Source: Bedellia somnulentella
Taxonomy: Eukaryota; Arthropoda; Insecta; Lepidoptera; Bedelliidae
Assembly: GCA_963576735.1 (NCBI GenBank)
Contig: OY755175.1
Span: 1,070,401 to 1,134,400 of the forward strand
DNA length: 64,000 nucleotides
Direction of reading: 5' to 3'
The position numbers and the translations under genes were made by a program. The notes beneath the pieces were generated by a model. That model worked only from the letters and a program-made list of their open reading frames with translations, was not told the DNA's origin and did not search any database. Shown piece by piece: positions 1-10,078 of this stretch; positions within the stretch are counted from its first letter, which is position 1; the number at the start of each line of letters is the position of its first letter.

Positions 1-217
1 CCTAGAAGGGGTAGCCAGAGCTAAGGAATTAGAAATTCCTCAGCCACTTTTGAAATTTAGTGGGGAAAAGATGGTAAAGTAATAGTTGTTGGTGATGGGT
101 CTCCAACCGCATCGCCCAAAAATCCCTTAAAAGCCCCTATACCGTTAGTCGCCTCTTACGTATACCCATCGGTAGAAACGGGGTAGTGCTATTCTAAGCC
201 GACACTATTCGGCAAAT
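1..217 (-). mobile_element. SINE-A copy, cut by window start
   Basis: Read on the minus strand it begins with the SINE-A head (GTGTCGGCTTAGAATAGCAC) and runs through the GATGCGGTTGGAGACCC block and AAAGTGGCTGAGGAATTTCT. The TATG tail lies outside the window. It is close to the SINE-A consensus seen in this window, so fairly young. Confidence 0.85.
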
Positions 218-776
218 AATTATTCATGTACTCATTTACTCATTCATGTATGATGATTCATTTACTGTAAATTTGTGTGTGTAATTGTAATTTTAACACT
301 GAAGACCTGAAGAATTTCTTGCTCTAAAGCTTTCTACCCCTTTTTGACATTTATCGCCGTGAGTACATGTACGTATGTATGTATTTTAACACCGATGTTG
401 TTTTTTTATAACCCATTTTTATCAAAACCAACCTTACTAATGCAATAAAATTGCTAGAAATATTCTATTTCTATATTTAAAATCAAGCTGTTTCATTATA
501 TTATTTTTAAAACTTTATCGGTGTACCAGATTCAACGAAGCATAGAGCAACATAGAAAACTAAGTTAGTTAAGCAGAAACTAGACATCATAGAGGATCAA
601 AGCGGGTTAGGTCTTTGAGAAATGCATTCATCTTTGTGCATGTGCAGCCTTAATGCGATTTGTTGTATTCACCGGATTACATGAAACGATCCTCTGAACG
701 GTTTCAATAGATCTACAAACGATTCGCGTCTTTAGTGTGTGTGTGTGTTTTCTTATAATTATAACATAACACTTAT
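218..776. other. No gene seen
   Basis: AT-rich sequence with a short GT run near 734-748. No coding frame, RNA gene or recognisable repeat was found. Confidence 0.5.
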
Positions 777-906
777 ATTTACTTACTTACTTACTTATAC
801 TCACGCCCGTTATTCCCTATCGATCGCCACTTAGTACGATCTTGACAAACCTCTCTTGCTTCCCTTACATTAATTATCCTTCTCATACATGCTCTTTTAT
901 TCTTCT
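777..906 (-). mobile_element. RTE LINE 3' end, TAAG-tail subtype
   Basis: The minus strand reads AAAAGAGCATGTATGAGAAG, then GATCGTACTAAGTGGCGATC and GGGCGTGAGTATAAG with TAAG repeats. This is the 3' end of the TAAG-tailed RTE LINE also seen at 31045-31340. About 20 bp around CTCTGCCTACCCCAATGG is deleted. Confidence 0.75.
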
Positions 907-953
907 CACTTCACATACATACATAACACTTATAATTATACATATAACATGCA

Positions 954-1181
954 CTACCCCATTTCTTCCGGTGGGTGTACGTAAGAGGCCACTAACGGTA
1001 TTGGGGCTTTTAAGGGATTTTTGGGCGGTGTGGTTGGAGACCCATCACCAACATCCATTATTTTTACCATCTTTTCCCCCACTGACATTTCCAAAAGTGG
1101 CTGAGGATTTTTTAATTCCTTAGGTCCGGCCACCCCTTCTAGGGATTTACAGCCGTGAGTATATGTATGTATGTATGTATG
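954..1181 (+). mobile_element. SINE-A, slightly 5'-truncated
   Basis: It starts inside the head at CTACCCCATTTCTTCCGG and ends GCCGTGAGTATATG plus TATG repeats. An 11-bp target duplication, TATAACATGCA, flanks it at 943-953 and 1182-1192. This shows insertion by target-primed reverse transcription. Confidence 0.88.
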
Positions 1182-1249
1182 TATAACATGCAGGTATATT
1201 AATATACTAGCAGACCCGGAAATGTTCTAATACCATATAAATTATTTCT

Positions 1250-2324
1250 AGAGAATTTCTGGTCAATATCTCTCTATGAGGATTCCAGTGCATGTGTGAG
1301 AGTTAACGGGGAAAATACTGACTGGTTCGGGATCTCTCGGGGTGTCCGACAGGGTTGTGTAGCTTCCCCGTGGCTCTTCAATTTGTTCATGGATGACTGT
1401 TTAACAGAGTTGCGTGAAAGTGATTATGGATTGAGAATGGGTGGATTCATCATTAAATGCCTCTTATATGCCGACGATCAAGTGCTACTTGCATCATCGG
1501 TGGAAGAGCTGCAAGAGATGATGAATATTGCATGTGCGTCTTTTGAAAAAAAGGGAATGAGGGTGAATGTGGATAAAACAAAAACTATGGTTTTTGAGAG
1601 AAAGGTGAATATGACCGAATGCGTGATTGAGATTAATGGTAAGAAAGTGGAACAAGTGAAAGAGTTTGTATATTTGGGAAGTTTGTTTACTAGGGATGGA
1701 AAGTGTGATGAAGATATCGAGAGAAGAGTGAAAAAGGGTAATGCGGTAAATGGAGCACTGGATAGTCTAATGTCTAGTCAGTCGGTGTCTGAAAAGGCCC
1801 GAATGGCTGTGCATGATGCTGTCCTCGTTCCTACGCTTATGTATGGCAGTGAATGTTGGGTGTGGCAGAAGAAGCATGAAAGTAGAGTGAATGCAGTAGA
1901 AATGAGATCCCTCAGAAAAGTGTGTAATGTAAGGTTATGTGATCGTGTGAGGAATGATGTGATTCGTGAAAGGTGTGGTGTAAAAGATGATATTGTAAGA
2001 AAGATAGAAAAAGGAATGTTGAGATGGTTTGGGCACATAGAGAGGATGGATGACAGTAAATTGGTGAAAGAGATATATAGAGCCAATGTGGAAGGTAATG
2101 TTAGTAGAGGACGACCTCGGAGGACACATTTGGATCAAATAGAAAATGTGCTCAAAAAGGCAGGTGTCCGCAGTATGAAGAATAAAAGAGCATGTATGAA
2201 AAGATTGATGGATGTAAACGAAGCCAGAGAGGTTTGCCAGGATCGTACAAAGTGGCGATCGATAGTCTCTGCCTACCCCAATGGGAACTAACGGCGTGAG
2301 AATATGTATGTATGTATGTATGTA
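1250..2324 (+). mobile_element. 5'-truncated RTE-type LINE
   Basis: This is the largest RTE copy here. It starts inside the reverse transcriptase domain and runs to the end of ORF2, a short 3'UTR (CTACCCCAATGGGAACTAAC), GGCGTGAG, and a TATG-repeat tail. The endonuclease and N-terminal half of the reverse transcriptase are missing, as is usual for 5'-truncated LINE insertions. The left boundary is approximate. Confidence 0.85.
1254..2291 (+). CDS. RTE LINE ORF2 C-terminal part: reverse transcriptase
   Basis: An open frame covers the palm and C-terminal part of a LINE reverse transcriptase. Residues below are counted from the codon at 1296. RGVRQGCVASPWLF (about 15-28) is RT motif B, and YADD (58-61) carries the catalytic aspartates. 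GSECW (about 184) and the C-terminal block RWFGHIERMDD followed by RGRPR are hallmarks of RTE/Proto2-type LINEs. The frame continues upstream of 1296 without an ATG (LYEDSSACVRVNG), so this is a fragment with no start codon of its own. The N-terminal endonuclease and RT motifs 1-3 are absent, so it cannot act autonomously. The lack of internal stops over about 345 codons suggests a recent insertion. Assignment to RTE is by motif reading, not by alignment. Confidence 0.85.
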   Translation, partial: NFWSISLYEDSSACVRVNGENTDWFGISRGVRQGCVASPWLFNLFMDDCLTELRESDYGLRMGGFIIKCLLYADDQVLLASSVEELQEMMNIACASFEKKGMRVNVDKTKTMVFERKVNMTECVIEINGKKVEQVKEFVYLGSLFTRDGKCDEDIERRVKKGNAVNGALDSLMSSQSVSEKARMAVHDAVLVPTLMYGSECWVWQKKHESRVNAVEMRSLRKVCNVRLCDRVRNDVIRERCGVKDDIVRKIEKGMLRWFGHIERMDDSKLVKEIYRANVEGNVSRGRPRRTHLDQIENVLKKAGVRSMKNKRACMKRLMDVNEAREVCQDRTKWRSIVSAYPNGN

Positions 2325-2926
2325 AAATAAAAATTAAATGTGAGGGGTGTATAACCCTTATCAGTTGGGAGTATAAAAAATTGTTATAAACCTATTCTCA
2401 GACCTACCAAATGTGTATGCAAATGTGCATTGATATCGGTACGGCTGTTTCGCAGGAGTTTAGTGACAAAACACTGTGACGCGTTAATTTTATATATAAT
2501 ATTATCTACTGATAGCAAATATTCGTGTTTCGCTACATTCCAATGCAGATGTGATTTAAATTAGATCAGATATTTTGCCTCAAAAATTTTATAAACACTA
2601 TAGTAAAAATTAAAGCATGAAAAATAATATGAACGTTAATTAAGCTCGAGAAGTACCCAAACGTACTATGGAAAGAAATGCCGTAACTAAAAGTAAATAT
2701 TTATGTTTGTTAAGTAAAAGAATAACTAAATACTTACTTAATACTAATACTTACTAAATTATACTCACGATTTTAATAACGAAATAAATATTTGAAATAG
2801 TTATTATGTTATAAGACTTCCAATTAATTTTGGAAAATCACAAGCCTTTCTATGCCTACATTCTAAAATGGTGAAAAAGATTATAAGAAACATGCCTGAA
2901 TATTAACCAGAGTGAGTGATCTATAG
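2325..2926. other. No gene seen
   Basis: AT-rich spacer. A stretch near 2440-2510 (CGGCTGTTTCGCAGGAG and onward) may be a decayed interspersed repeat but could not be assigned. Confidence 0.45.
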
Positions 2927-3135
2927 AGCTAATGTGGAAGGTAATGTTAGTAGAGGGCGACCACGAAGAACGCAGTAGGAACACAGGCGTCCAAAGTATG
3001 AAGAATAAAAGAGCATGTATGAAAAGATTGATGGATGTAAACGAAGCTAGAGAGGTTTGCCAGAATCGTACAAAGTGACGATCGATAGGCTCTGCCTACC
3101 CTAATGGGAACGAATGGCGTAAGTATATGTTATAT
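2927..3135 (+). mobile_element. RTE LINE 3' fragment, decayed
   Basis: Matches the end of the copy at 1250-2324 (GAGCTAATGTGGAAGGTAAT, AAAGAGCATGTATGAAAAGA, CTCTGCCTACCCTAATGGGA, GGCGTAAGTATATG). It carries an internal deletion, a TGA in place of TGG, and no clear TATG tail. It is older than the first copy. Confidence 0.8.
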
Positions 3136-3808
3136 GAGTGCATTAAGCAAAAAACAAGTCCTGAACTTCGAAAAAAACGCTAAATTTCTTTAACCTTTTT
3201 CGTGATAAATAAAACAATGTCGTTCTATCCTTGACCGTCGAAATGACCTCTCTGCGGGAAATTATAGGAGAAAAAAATCACATCCACTTAAATTTCAAAC
3301 GAATTCTGTCACATTTCTAACAATACGTTTTTACACGATTTGAAATGCTTATAAGCTATTGGCTTATGGCTGAAGAGTAACATCGGCTCAAACATTACGT
3401 AGAATACTTGGTACAGATACTTCGATCTTAATCACCCGAGATAATAACTATTTGAAGCAACTTTTCTGAAAGTTCTGTTGCTTCCTGTACCTAAATGCGC
3501 CATTCTGATAGTAATTTCAAATCCGAGTGCGTTAACCGACAATTTACAATTCGAATGCTATCGAATTCAGCTTTTTAAATTCCGAATACATTATTTGATT
3601 TCAAATAGCCGTTGTTTTGTGAAATGGCGCGCAAATGTTGGAAACGAATACTTTTATTTCGGTTTTAAAAATCTGAAATGGGAAAATATCATTATACAGG
3701 CCAGGTCAGCGCTGGCCATTCGCTCGGAATATTCTGTGTGGACAAATTCTATTGTATCTATTGAATAGTAATTGACGAAAACTTTAAAGCTGATATAAGT
3801 TATACAAG
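3136..3808. other. No gene seen
   Basis: AT-rich sequence. A 96-codon open frame at 3478-3768 has no recognisable motif and is probably chance. Confidence 0.45.
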
Positions 3809-4097
3809 TGTAGTGTCGGCTAAGAATACTGCTAACACATTTCTTCCTGTGGATGTACCTGAATCCCATAGGATCAAATGTACCATGTTCTACATAGCAA
3901 ATAAATGAATTTGAATTTGAATTTGTCGTTCGAGGCGAGTCAGAGTATAGGGTCTTATTAAGTGATTTTGGACGGTACGACTGGACACCCACCTTCCTCT
4001 ATTTGGCAATCATTTCCCCACTCAATTTCCGAAAGGCTTAGGAATTTTAAAAGCTGATGCTCTGGCTACCTCTTTTTGGTATTACAGCCGTAAGAAG
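3809..4097 (+). mobile_element. Old SINE-A interrupted by a LINE tail
   Basis: Head GTGTAGTGTCGGCTAAGAAT and 3' parts (CTGGCTACCTCTTTTTGGTA, CAGCCGTAAG) are recognisable but heavily mutated. The centre is broken by the piece at 3866-3926. Confidence 0.6.
3866..3926 (+). mobile_element. Short LINE 3' tail with TTTGAA repeats
   Basis: A short A/T-rich piece ends in GAATTTGAATTTGAATTTG, the style of simple tail found on Jockey/CR1-type insect LINEs. It sits inside an old SINE-A. The family is uncertain. Confidence 0.4.
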
Positions 4098-4131
4098 TAC
4101 TACAATTTAATGTATGTTATGAACAAAATTT

Positions 4132-4327
4132 TACATACATATATTCACGGCTATATTTCCCTAGAACGGGTAGCCAGAGCTAGGAATTATAAATTCCTCA
4201 GCCACTTTTGGAAGTTGAGTGGGGCAAAGATGGTATAAATAAAGGTTTTTGGTGAAGGGTCTCCAACTGCATCGCCCAAAAATCCAATAAAAAGCCCCAA
4301 TACCCTTAGTCGCCTCTTACGACACCC
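4132..4327 (-). mobile_element. SINE-A, head missing
   Basis: Minus-strand SINE-A from GAGGCGACTAAGGGTATTGG to the GCCGTGAATATATG tail. The head beyond the GTCGTAAGAGG block is missing or lost. Confidence 0.75.
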
Positions 4328-4405
4328 AAAATTATTAACATTAAATATTATATAACAAAATTTTATTTTATTTAAATCAACTAAAGTTAGACTTCATTCT
4401 CTTAA

Positions 4406-4793
4406 CCTCCTGATGCCCACGGTCCTTATGTGAGTACTTAACAAATAAAGTTGTTACTGCCCAAGCAATAAAAAACATTTTCTGGACTAAATGCCCACGG
4501 TCCTTCTCCGAGGACGAATACTTTGCGTTTGAACAACATTTAAATTAGTTTTTTTTTACTTTGATTTTATCTGCCCACGGTCCTCACATGAGGACTAATT
4601 ATTTCCGCTTTAAAACTATTTTGAGACTGGTTACTTTTTTAATACATTACCCGTACATAGTACTAGGAACACTAAATAATATTTTTTGCGACATTTATTC
4701 AAGTTTAAGTTTCTGGGCAGTAAGCTAGGTAAACGTGTGAGGACCGTGGGCAGATAGTCATAAAAATAATAAGAACGGCTGGGCATCAGGAGG
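4406..4793. mobile_element. piggyBac-like MITE
   Basis: The left end is TTAA (4402-4405) followed by CCTCCTGATGCCCACGG. The right end is the inverse, CTGGGCATCAGGAGG, followed by ATAA, a one-base-changed TTAA. TTAA target sites with CC-starting inverted repeats are the signature of piggyBac. There is no transposase frame. Inside, TGCCCACGGTCCT recurs three times in direct orientation (near 4413, 4491, 4571) and once inverted near 4738, often followed by a matching GAGGAC. These look like transposase-binding repeats. Confidence 0.7.
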
Positions 4794-4797
4794 ATAA

Positions 4798-5603
4798 AGC
4801 ATCTCTGATAGAAACAAAAGTTCTATAATAATACTAAAATTAAAGAGGACAATAATAGCTTTATAATACAAAAAAATACATGCAACATGTGCTTTAAGTT
4901 CTCACGTTGCACAAATGCAATTCATAACGTAACTTCTTTATGTCGAAGGCAATAAGGTCGAGTATACAATACATTTAAGTGACAAAAAATCTGTGTGGAA
5001 ACGTGATTTATCACTATGACCGTCGCAAATCGACACCAAAAGCATTTGTTCGATATCAAAACAACACAGAATAGAACTATTTGTATGAAAAAGTCACAAA
5101 TAAAATGATAGAAGTTTTGCAAAGCGATCTTGGGTCGAAATCGTAGTAACTTGATGGAGATAGCAATAATGTATAAATAATTTTTTTGCTCGTAGAAAAG
5201 TTAATGGAACGATATTTTGTATTCAGCGAGCGTAATCTTATAGATTAAGGTGATAAGGTTGTATGCATAGCCTTTATAATTTTGGATGGCATATAATTAT
5301 AGTACTAGTTGTACCTCGCGTGCTTTGCTAGGCCAAAATAATCTGTCGAAAATTGGTATTATCTATTCAGAAACCTGTGTGAGCTCATGCTGAACAATAT
5401 TACAAAAGATCATCACATGATCAAATGCATGTATGTATGTAATGTATAGTATACGATACTTAAAAATACTGATAGACAACCTTCATTATTTATTATATAA
5501 ATTGGTTTACGACTAATTAAGATGGAAACACTAGGTCTGAAAACTTGAATTTTAGGATCGGTAATAATTCAACATATATTTAATCTAAGAAGAAAAACAG
5601 CAT
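4798..5603. other. No gene seen
   Basis: AT-rich spacer with no supported feature. Confidence 0.45.
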
Positions 5604-5652
5604 ATCGTGGCTACTTGGTACACCAGGTGACAATGTGACGTGATGTTCAGAA
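5604..5652 (+). mobile_element. SINE-B tail fragment
   Basis: ACACCAGGTGACAATGTGAC and GTGATGTTCAGAAGTATTAG match the plus-oriented middle of SINE-B. It abuts an inverted SINE-B copy to the right. Confidence 0.6.
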
Positions 5653-5654
5653 GT

Positions 5655-5998
5655 ATTAGACGCTTTAATTCCCGATGGGGTTGGCAGAGGTACTAATATT
5701 CTTGAAAATCACGTGACATTGTCACTTGGAGTTCAAAGTATCCACAATTTGCTTGGACAGTATTCTCACGTTATGGGAGGCAGGCCTATCGCCAATACAA
5801 TACACTGTCAGATCTCAAGGTACAACTTTGCCATGTAAGTTTCCTCTCGATGTAGTCGCTCACCGTTAACAACCATGATAAATTAACCACACAAATGTCT
5901 TTAGAAAAGACAAACTTGGTGTATGTCCGACCCGGGATTTGAACTCTCATCGTCTGCGCGATAAGCGGTGTTTTGCCCACTGAGCTATCACGGTTGCT
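5655..5998 (-). mobile_element. SINE-B, diverged copy with second head type
   Basis: On the minus strand the right end is a tRNA-like head: GTGATAGCTCAGTGGGCAAA as A box, then CTTATCGCGCAGACGATGAG, and GTTCAAATCCCGGGTCGG as B box. The body (CCATAACGTGAGAATACTGT) and tail (CTCTGCCAACCCCATCGGGA) are clear but mutated. The head differs from most other copies, which have TTATCGTGCAAACGACTAGT. Confidence 0.8.
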
Positions 5999-6351
5999 TA
6001 TTTAACTGAGGCGTTTCTGTTCACAGTTCACACCAAAAGACAAATTATGGAGGTACTTTCTAATAGTCCACATATGACCAAGATGCCATATTTAATTACC
6101 GCGGTTTTCTGATAGATGGCGTTATTTCCCTATTACTCGGCCCCCGCTGGGCCTGATAGCCATTTCCATACATCACATCACAATAATTTATGCGCTCGCT
6201 TATTTTTACTGGTGGAAGAACACTGGTGTATGGAGTAGGAGCTATTAATGATGTAGGTAGAACTGTTAAAAACGCAGTTATATACTGCCACTGTGACGCA
6301 CTATTAAAAGGAGACGAAGCTATGCACAATTTTGAACTAAATAAAATATAC
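5999..6351. other. No gene seen
   Basis: No supported feature. A 60-codon frame at 6190-6372 runs into the adjoining SINE-A. Confidence 0.4.
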
Positions 6352-6514
6352 ATAAATACATATAGGCCATGAGGCCATATATCCAAAAAAGGGGTAGCCA
6401 GAGCTTCAGAGCTAGAAACGCGTCAGCCACATTTGGAAGTTGATAGGGACAAGATAGTAGAAATAATGTATCATTGGTTATGGGTCTCCAACCGCATCTC
6501 CCAAAAACCACTTA
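6352..6514 (-). mobile_element. SINE-A3 subtype, head missing
   Basis: A minus-strand copy of a SINE-A variant (A3) marked by AGCTCTGAAGCTCTGGCTAC and CAACTTCCAAATGTGGCTGA. The head beyond TTTAAGTGGTTTTTGGGAGA is missing. Confidence 0.7.
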
Positions 6515-6708
6515 AATTAATTAATCAATTCATATTCTCATCTCAAAAAACAACAAACTCGTAATTCAAGTGAGTGCAATACTAAACAACACAAGCAAAA
6601 GAAATAACTCTAAAAGTATTGCATTAGAACAATGCTTTAAAACATCGAAACTCTGTACCTGAATTTATTAAAATCTGTCCCTCATTAATCATATTTTTTT
6701 TCCTACAG

Positions 6709-6817
6709 GTACCTGCTTGCATTGCGTCTGCGCATTGCTTTCAACGTTTTTTTCAAACATTCGAGTCACCCCAACATTATCACTTATGAGTCGAAAAAAC
6801 AAAACAATGGCCGAGAT
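6709..6817 (+). CDS. Candidate host exon, function unknown
   Basis: A strong 3' splice site, TTTTTTTTCCTACAG, ends at 6708. It is followed by 109 bases that stay open in one frame (one base, then 36 codons reading YLLALRLRIAFNVFFKHSSH... to NNGRD). The stretch ends before GTAAAAGT, a usable donor at 6818. The piece does not match any repeat in this window and is less AT-rich than its surroundings. I do not recognise the protein. A second frame also reads for 26 codons, so coding status is uncertain. Confidence 0.3.
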
Positions 6818-7184
6818 GTAAAAGTATGTTAAGAGCATATTGGATTTTTGAAAAAACAACTACAATACATGTGCATTAATTTTGGATTTAGCCCTTACAG
6901 AAATGTTGCTTGGGTCATTTTTTTTACGTTAGTAACCAGTTTTTGCTGTGATCTATAGGTATATTTAGTAATTAAGGAATTCTTCCACTGTGTTCACGGA
7001 CAAACACTCTAGTAATAGTCATGTGCGCACTACATCATTTTATAACTTAACGTTGCTGAAAACGTACTTTAATTTCAGTCTTCTATTCCGCATAATTTCC
7101 TCTCTCCGTCTATCCATACTCGCATCTTATCTAGATACTGTCTGATGACGCGGGCTTCAATGTGATATAATTCCTAATCAAGGT
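6818..7184. other. No gene seen
   Basis: AT-rich spacer, possibly intron if the preceding exon is real. Confidence 0.4.
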
Positions 7185-7252
7185 ATTCAGAGCTTTGGAA
7201 TCAGGCAGCCACTTTTAGAACTTGTGTGGAGAAAAGTTAGCAAACTAAAGCA
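7185..7252 (-). mobile_element. SINE-A remnant
   Basis: GAATCAGGCAGCCACTTTTA and GGAGAAAAG in SINE-A order, without tail or head. Confidence 0.45.
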
Positions 7253-7697
7253 CAGTTTTTCCTAGCACCACCACTATACATAAATTCAGTTAAAGTACAA
7301 GTCCGTGATTATTCTAAAATAAAACGTTTCTATGAGAGGTATGTTAATACATTTTCCATTCACAAGAGCTCTCAGTACCTTGCCCAAGACTATGTTACCA
7401 TAAAAAAAACCCGAAACATTAATATTAAACGACTCTAAAATATTAAAAAGATAATCGAAGCAATGATTTTACGATCAATTCCAAATTCAAGTTCCCGGTA
7501 TTTCGATATGTATACGTGAACAATTATACATGTACTTTTTGTATTGTCTATTGCTTAAAGGCATTGAATTCGTTTATTATTACTTAGGGATCAGTTACGA
7601 TGCGGTCAAACGGTCACTTTATTAACGTTACAAACTCAACCATGAAATGTGATGGAAATGGTACCAGGTACAAACGATAAAACATATTTTAAAGATT
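7253..7697. other. No gene seen
   Basis: AT-rich spacer with no supported feature. Confidence 0.45.
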
Positions 7698-7710
7698 AAA
7701 GTTTCAAGTT

Positions 7711-7946
7711 GCAGTGTAGTGCCGGCTTAGAATATCACTACCCCTTTCTACCCACGGGTGTCGTAAGAGGCGACTAAGGGTATTAGGGCTATTTATTGGA
7801 TTTTTGGGCGATGCGGTTGGAGACCCATTACCAAAAACCTTTATTTTACCGCCTTTTCCCCACTCAACTTCCAAAAGTGGCTGAGAAATTTATAATTCCT
7901 TGGCTCTGACTACCCCTTCTAGGGAATTATAGCCGTGAGTATATGT
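7711..7946 (+). mobile_element. SINE-A, full length
   Basis: Head GTGTAGTGCCGGCTTAGAAT to tail GCCGTGAGTATATGTA. Flanks AAAGTTTCAAGTT (7698-7710) and AAAGTTTCAACTT (7947-7959) form a target duplication with one mismatch. Confidence 0.85.
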
Positions 7947-8136
7947 AAAGTTTCAACTTTTACTATGTTCAGTCTAACAAATTAATATTGGAAGATGTTG
8001 TTTCAGGTGAATAATACTCCGATAATCAGAATCAATAGAAATATGTAAACTGTAAGATTTGAAAGGCTCTGTACTTTATACAGTTTTTAATTTTACGGTA
8101 ACACATTACACGAAGTAAAGTATACGACAAAAACGT

Positions 8137-8394
8137 ACATACATACATACATATATATATACTCACGGATATAAATCCCTTAACGGGGTAGCCAGAGCTT
8201 TGGAATGAGAAATTCCTCAGCCACTTTTGAAAGTTGATTTGGGAAAAGATGGTAATAATAAATGTTTTCAGTGACGGGTCTCCAACCACATCGCCCAAAA
8301 ATCACTTAAAAAGACCCTATACCCTTAGTCGCCTCTTACGATCACCCACGGGTAGAAATGGGGTAGTGTTATTCTAAGCCGACACTACACGGCA
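8137..8394 (-). mobile_element. SINE-A2 subtype, full length
   Basis: Minus-strand copy with both the TATG tail and the GTGTAGTGTCGGC head. It carries A2 markers: GTGGGTGATCGTAAGAGGCG and AATTTCTCATTCCAAAGCTC. The tail is followed by a short TA run. Confidence 0.88.
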
Positions 8395-8860
8395 CGAAGT
8401 ATAAATAATATATATCTATATATGCGATAAAAACGTTTACCACAATTAATATGACTTAAAATGACTAACCTATGCTCATAAAATATATCTCTACTATGAA
8501 ATAAATTACATTTCATAGATGGATTAACAACGGAACCCAACACCCGAAACTCGATAGTACTTATCCAAATTTAGTATCGTGTCGAAAATATCATTTGACC
8601 ATGCTCATTTTAATTGTACGCCGGCCGTAAAGAACTGGCAACGCAATTTGTGTGTACACGTCAACCTGCTTTACACGTAATTGTTACCTTGCGAGCCTTA
8701 AAGCTGGCTGGTACGAAAAAATAACGATACCTGATTGTTCATTTCATAGAAATACCAACGTAGCGTGTTTTAATTTTGAATTAGAAATAAAATATTTAAG
8801 TACAGACATAGGTATAGAAATTACATAAAATATATAATGCTTATTGGTTTTCTAGCATCA
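8395..8860. other. No gene seen
   Basis: AT-rich spacer with no supported feature. Confidence 0.45.
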
Positions 8861-8992
8861 CACATACATACATACACTCACGACTATAAATCTTATATAT
8901 GGAAGTTGCGTGGAGAAAATAATCGCCTCTTACGTACACCCATCGGAAAAAATGGAAGTACTATTCTTAGCTGACGCTACTCAGCTTCTAGC
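8861..8992 (-). mobile_element. SINE-A with internal deletion
   Basis: Tail (CATA repeats, ACTCACGACTATAAATC) and head region (TCGCCTCTTACGTACACCCA to GACGCTACTCAGC) are joined across a deletion of roughly 100 bp. Confidence 0.65.
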
Positions 8993-9102
8993 GACACTTT
9001 CTAGAATCAAAATGCAGCGATGACTTTAGTAAGAAAACTTATTGAGTTTTTGCGATCCCTATTCAGCTTTTCAATGCTGAATCGCTAAATTTTCGTATTT
9101 TC

Positions 9103-9180
9103 GCAGAAGAATAACGGAATGGAATAATTAATGTTAATGACGTCATTAACATTAATTATTCCATTCCGTTATTCTTCTGC
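9103..9180. repeat. Perfect 78-bp palindrome, no spacer
   Basis: Two 39-base arms are exact reverse complements and meet at GACGTC, with no spacer and no mismatch. The left arm starts GCAGAAGAATAACGG and the right arm ends CCGTTATTCTTCTGC. The flanks do not extend the symmetry. It is not part of any repeat recognised here. Confidence 0.95.
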
Positions 9181-9770
9181 AAATCACCGCATATTTACTA
9201 ATAACAGGTCAATTTGGATGAATTTATATTTATATTATACATAACATCATCAATAAATCTATAAACTTTACGTTCTGCTTCTTTAGCAAAAATATAGCTA
9301 CAATTTTATGTATTGAGATAAAATCCACACAGTCCAAATCGTTCGAAATCCCAAAGCAACTATAGCAAGTCCATGCTATTCTAAATACAAAAAAAACTTC
9401 AAAAACTATAACATTGTACAAATTTAAAAATCGAACGTCTCACAAAAAAGTTTGTAAATATCCATGATCCTCCGTGCTCGATCGCATACATTCTTACCTG
9501 CATTGTTAAAATCGTATGAGGACGTGAAATAATAACTATCGTGTCATAACTCCACCATTTGATCCGTAAATATGTGTAAAAAATATCTACCTGCTTACCT
9601 GTATGTGTAAATCATAGTCAAAAGGTGGTCAAGCGCAACTTATGGATGAGATTACTTATTGAAACCAAAATGCAAGTTGTTTTTTTAAACTTGATTTTTA
9701 TCCTGCATTAAATTGGTTTAAGGAAGTTTGGTTGAGTTTTGTTCTAGTTCTCTTATAAAATTTAACTATA
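9181..9770. other. No gene seen
   Basis: AT-rich spacer with no supported feature. Confidence 0.45.
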
Positions 9771-9848
9771 AACCGAGAAAGGGGTAACAAGAGCTTAGGA
9801 ATCAACAATTTTTTAGCCATTGTTGGAAATTGGAGTGTTGAAAAGTAT
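9771..9848 (-). mobile_element. SINE-A remnant
   Basis: AAAGGGGTAACAAGAGCTTA and TTTTTTAGCCATTGTTGGAA resemble the SINE-A 3' half, heavily decayed. Confidence 0.4.
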
Positions 9849-10004
9849 TTTTTTTGATAAGTTTTACTTTGCATTGCCTACTAATCATTTACAAAGCCTT
9901 ACTGTCCGCAGTCTTGTTTCATCTCTTCTTCATCTTGTTTAATCATGTTTTAATCCAACGCTCGGTTTACTTCCCTTTGCCGATTAAAGGATAATTGAAT
10001 GAAA

Positions 10005-10078
10005 GTCGATAATAGTTGATAGTCTCTGCCTACCCCAAAGGGAACTAATGGCGTGAGTTTATGTGTGTATGGATGATA
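10005..10078 (+). mobile_element. RTE LINE 3' tail fragment
   Basis: GATAGTCTCTGCCTACCCCA, AAGGGAACTAATGGCGTGAG and a short TATGTG tail match the last 60-70 bases of the RTE LINE. Confidence 0.7.

Noticed and set aside
842..1123. 93-codon open frame
   Set aside because: It is made of an inverted RTE tail and a SINE-A read through; not a gene.
1778..2138. Minus-strand frames of 67 and 102 codons
   Set aside because: Antisense shadows of the RTE reverse transcriptase.
4413..4738. Regularly recurring TGCCCACGGTCCT suggesting a CRISPR-like array
   Set aside because: Spacing is irregular, one copy is inverted, and the repeats lie inside a TTAA-flanked inverted-repeat element.
6709..6787. Second frame in the 6.7-kb exon candidate containing ASAHCF, reminiscent of a serine protease AHC motif
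   Set aside because: The frame stops after 26 codons with no other protease features; the match is too short.
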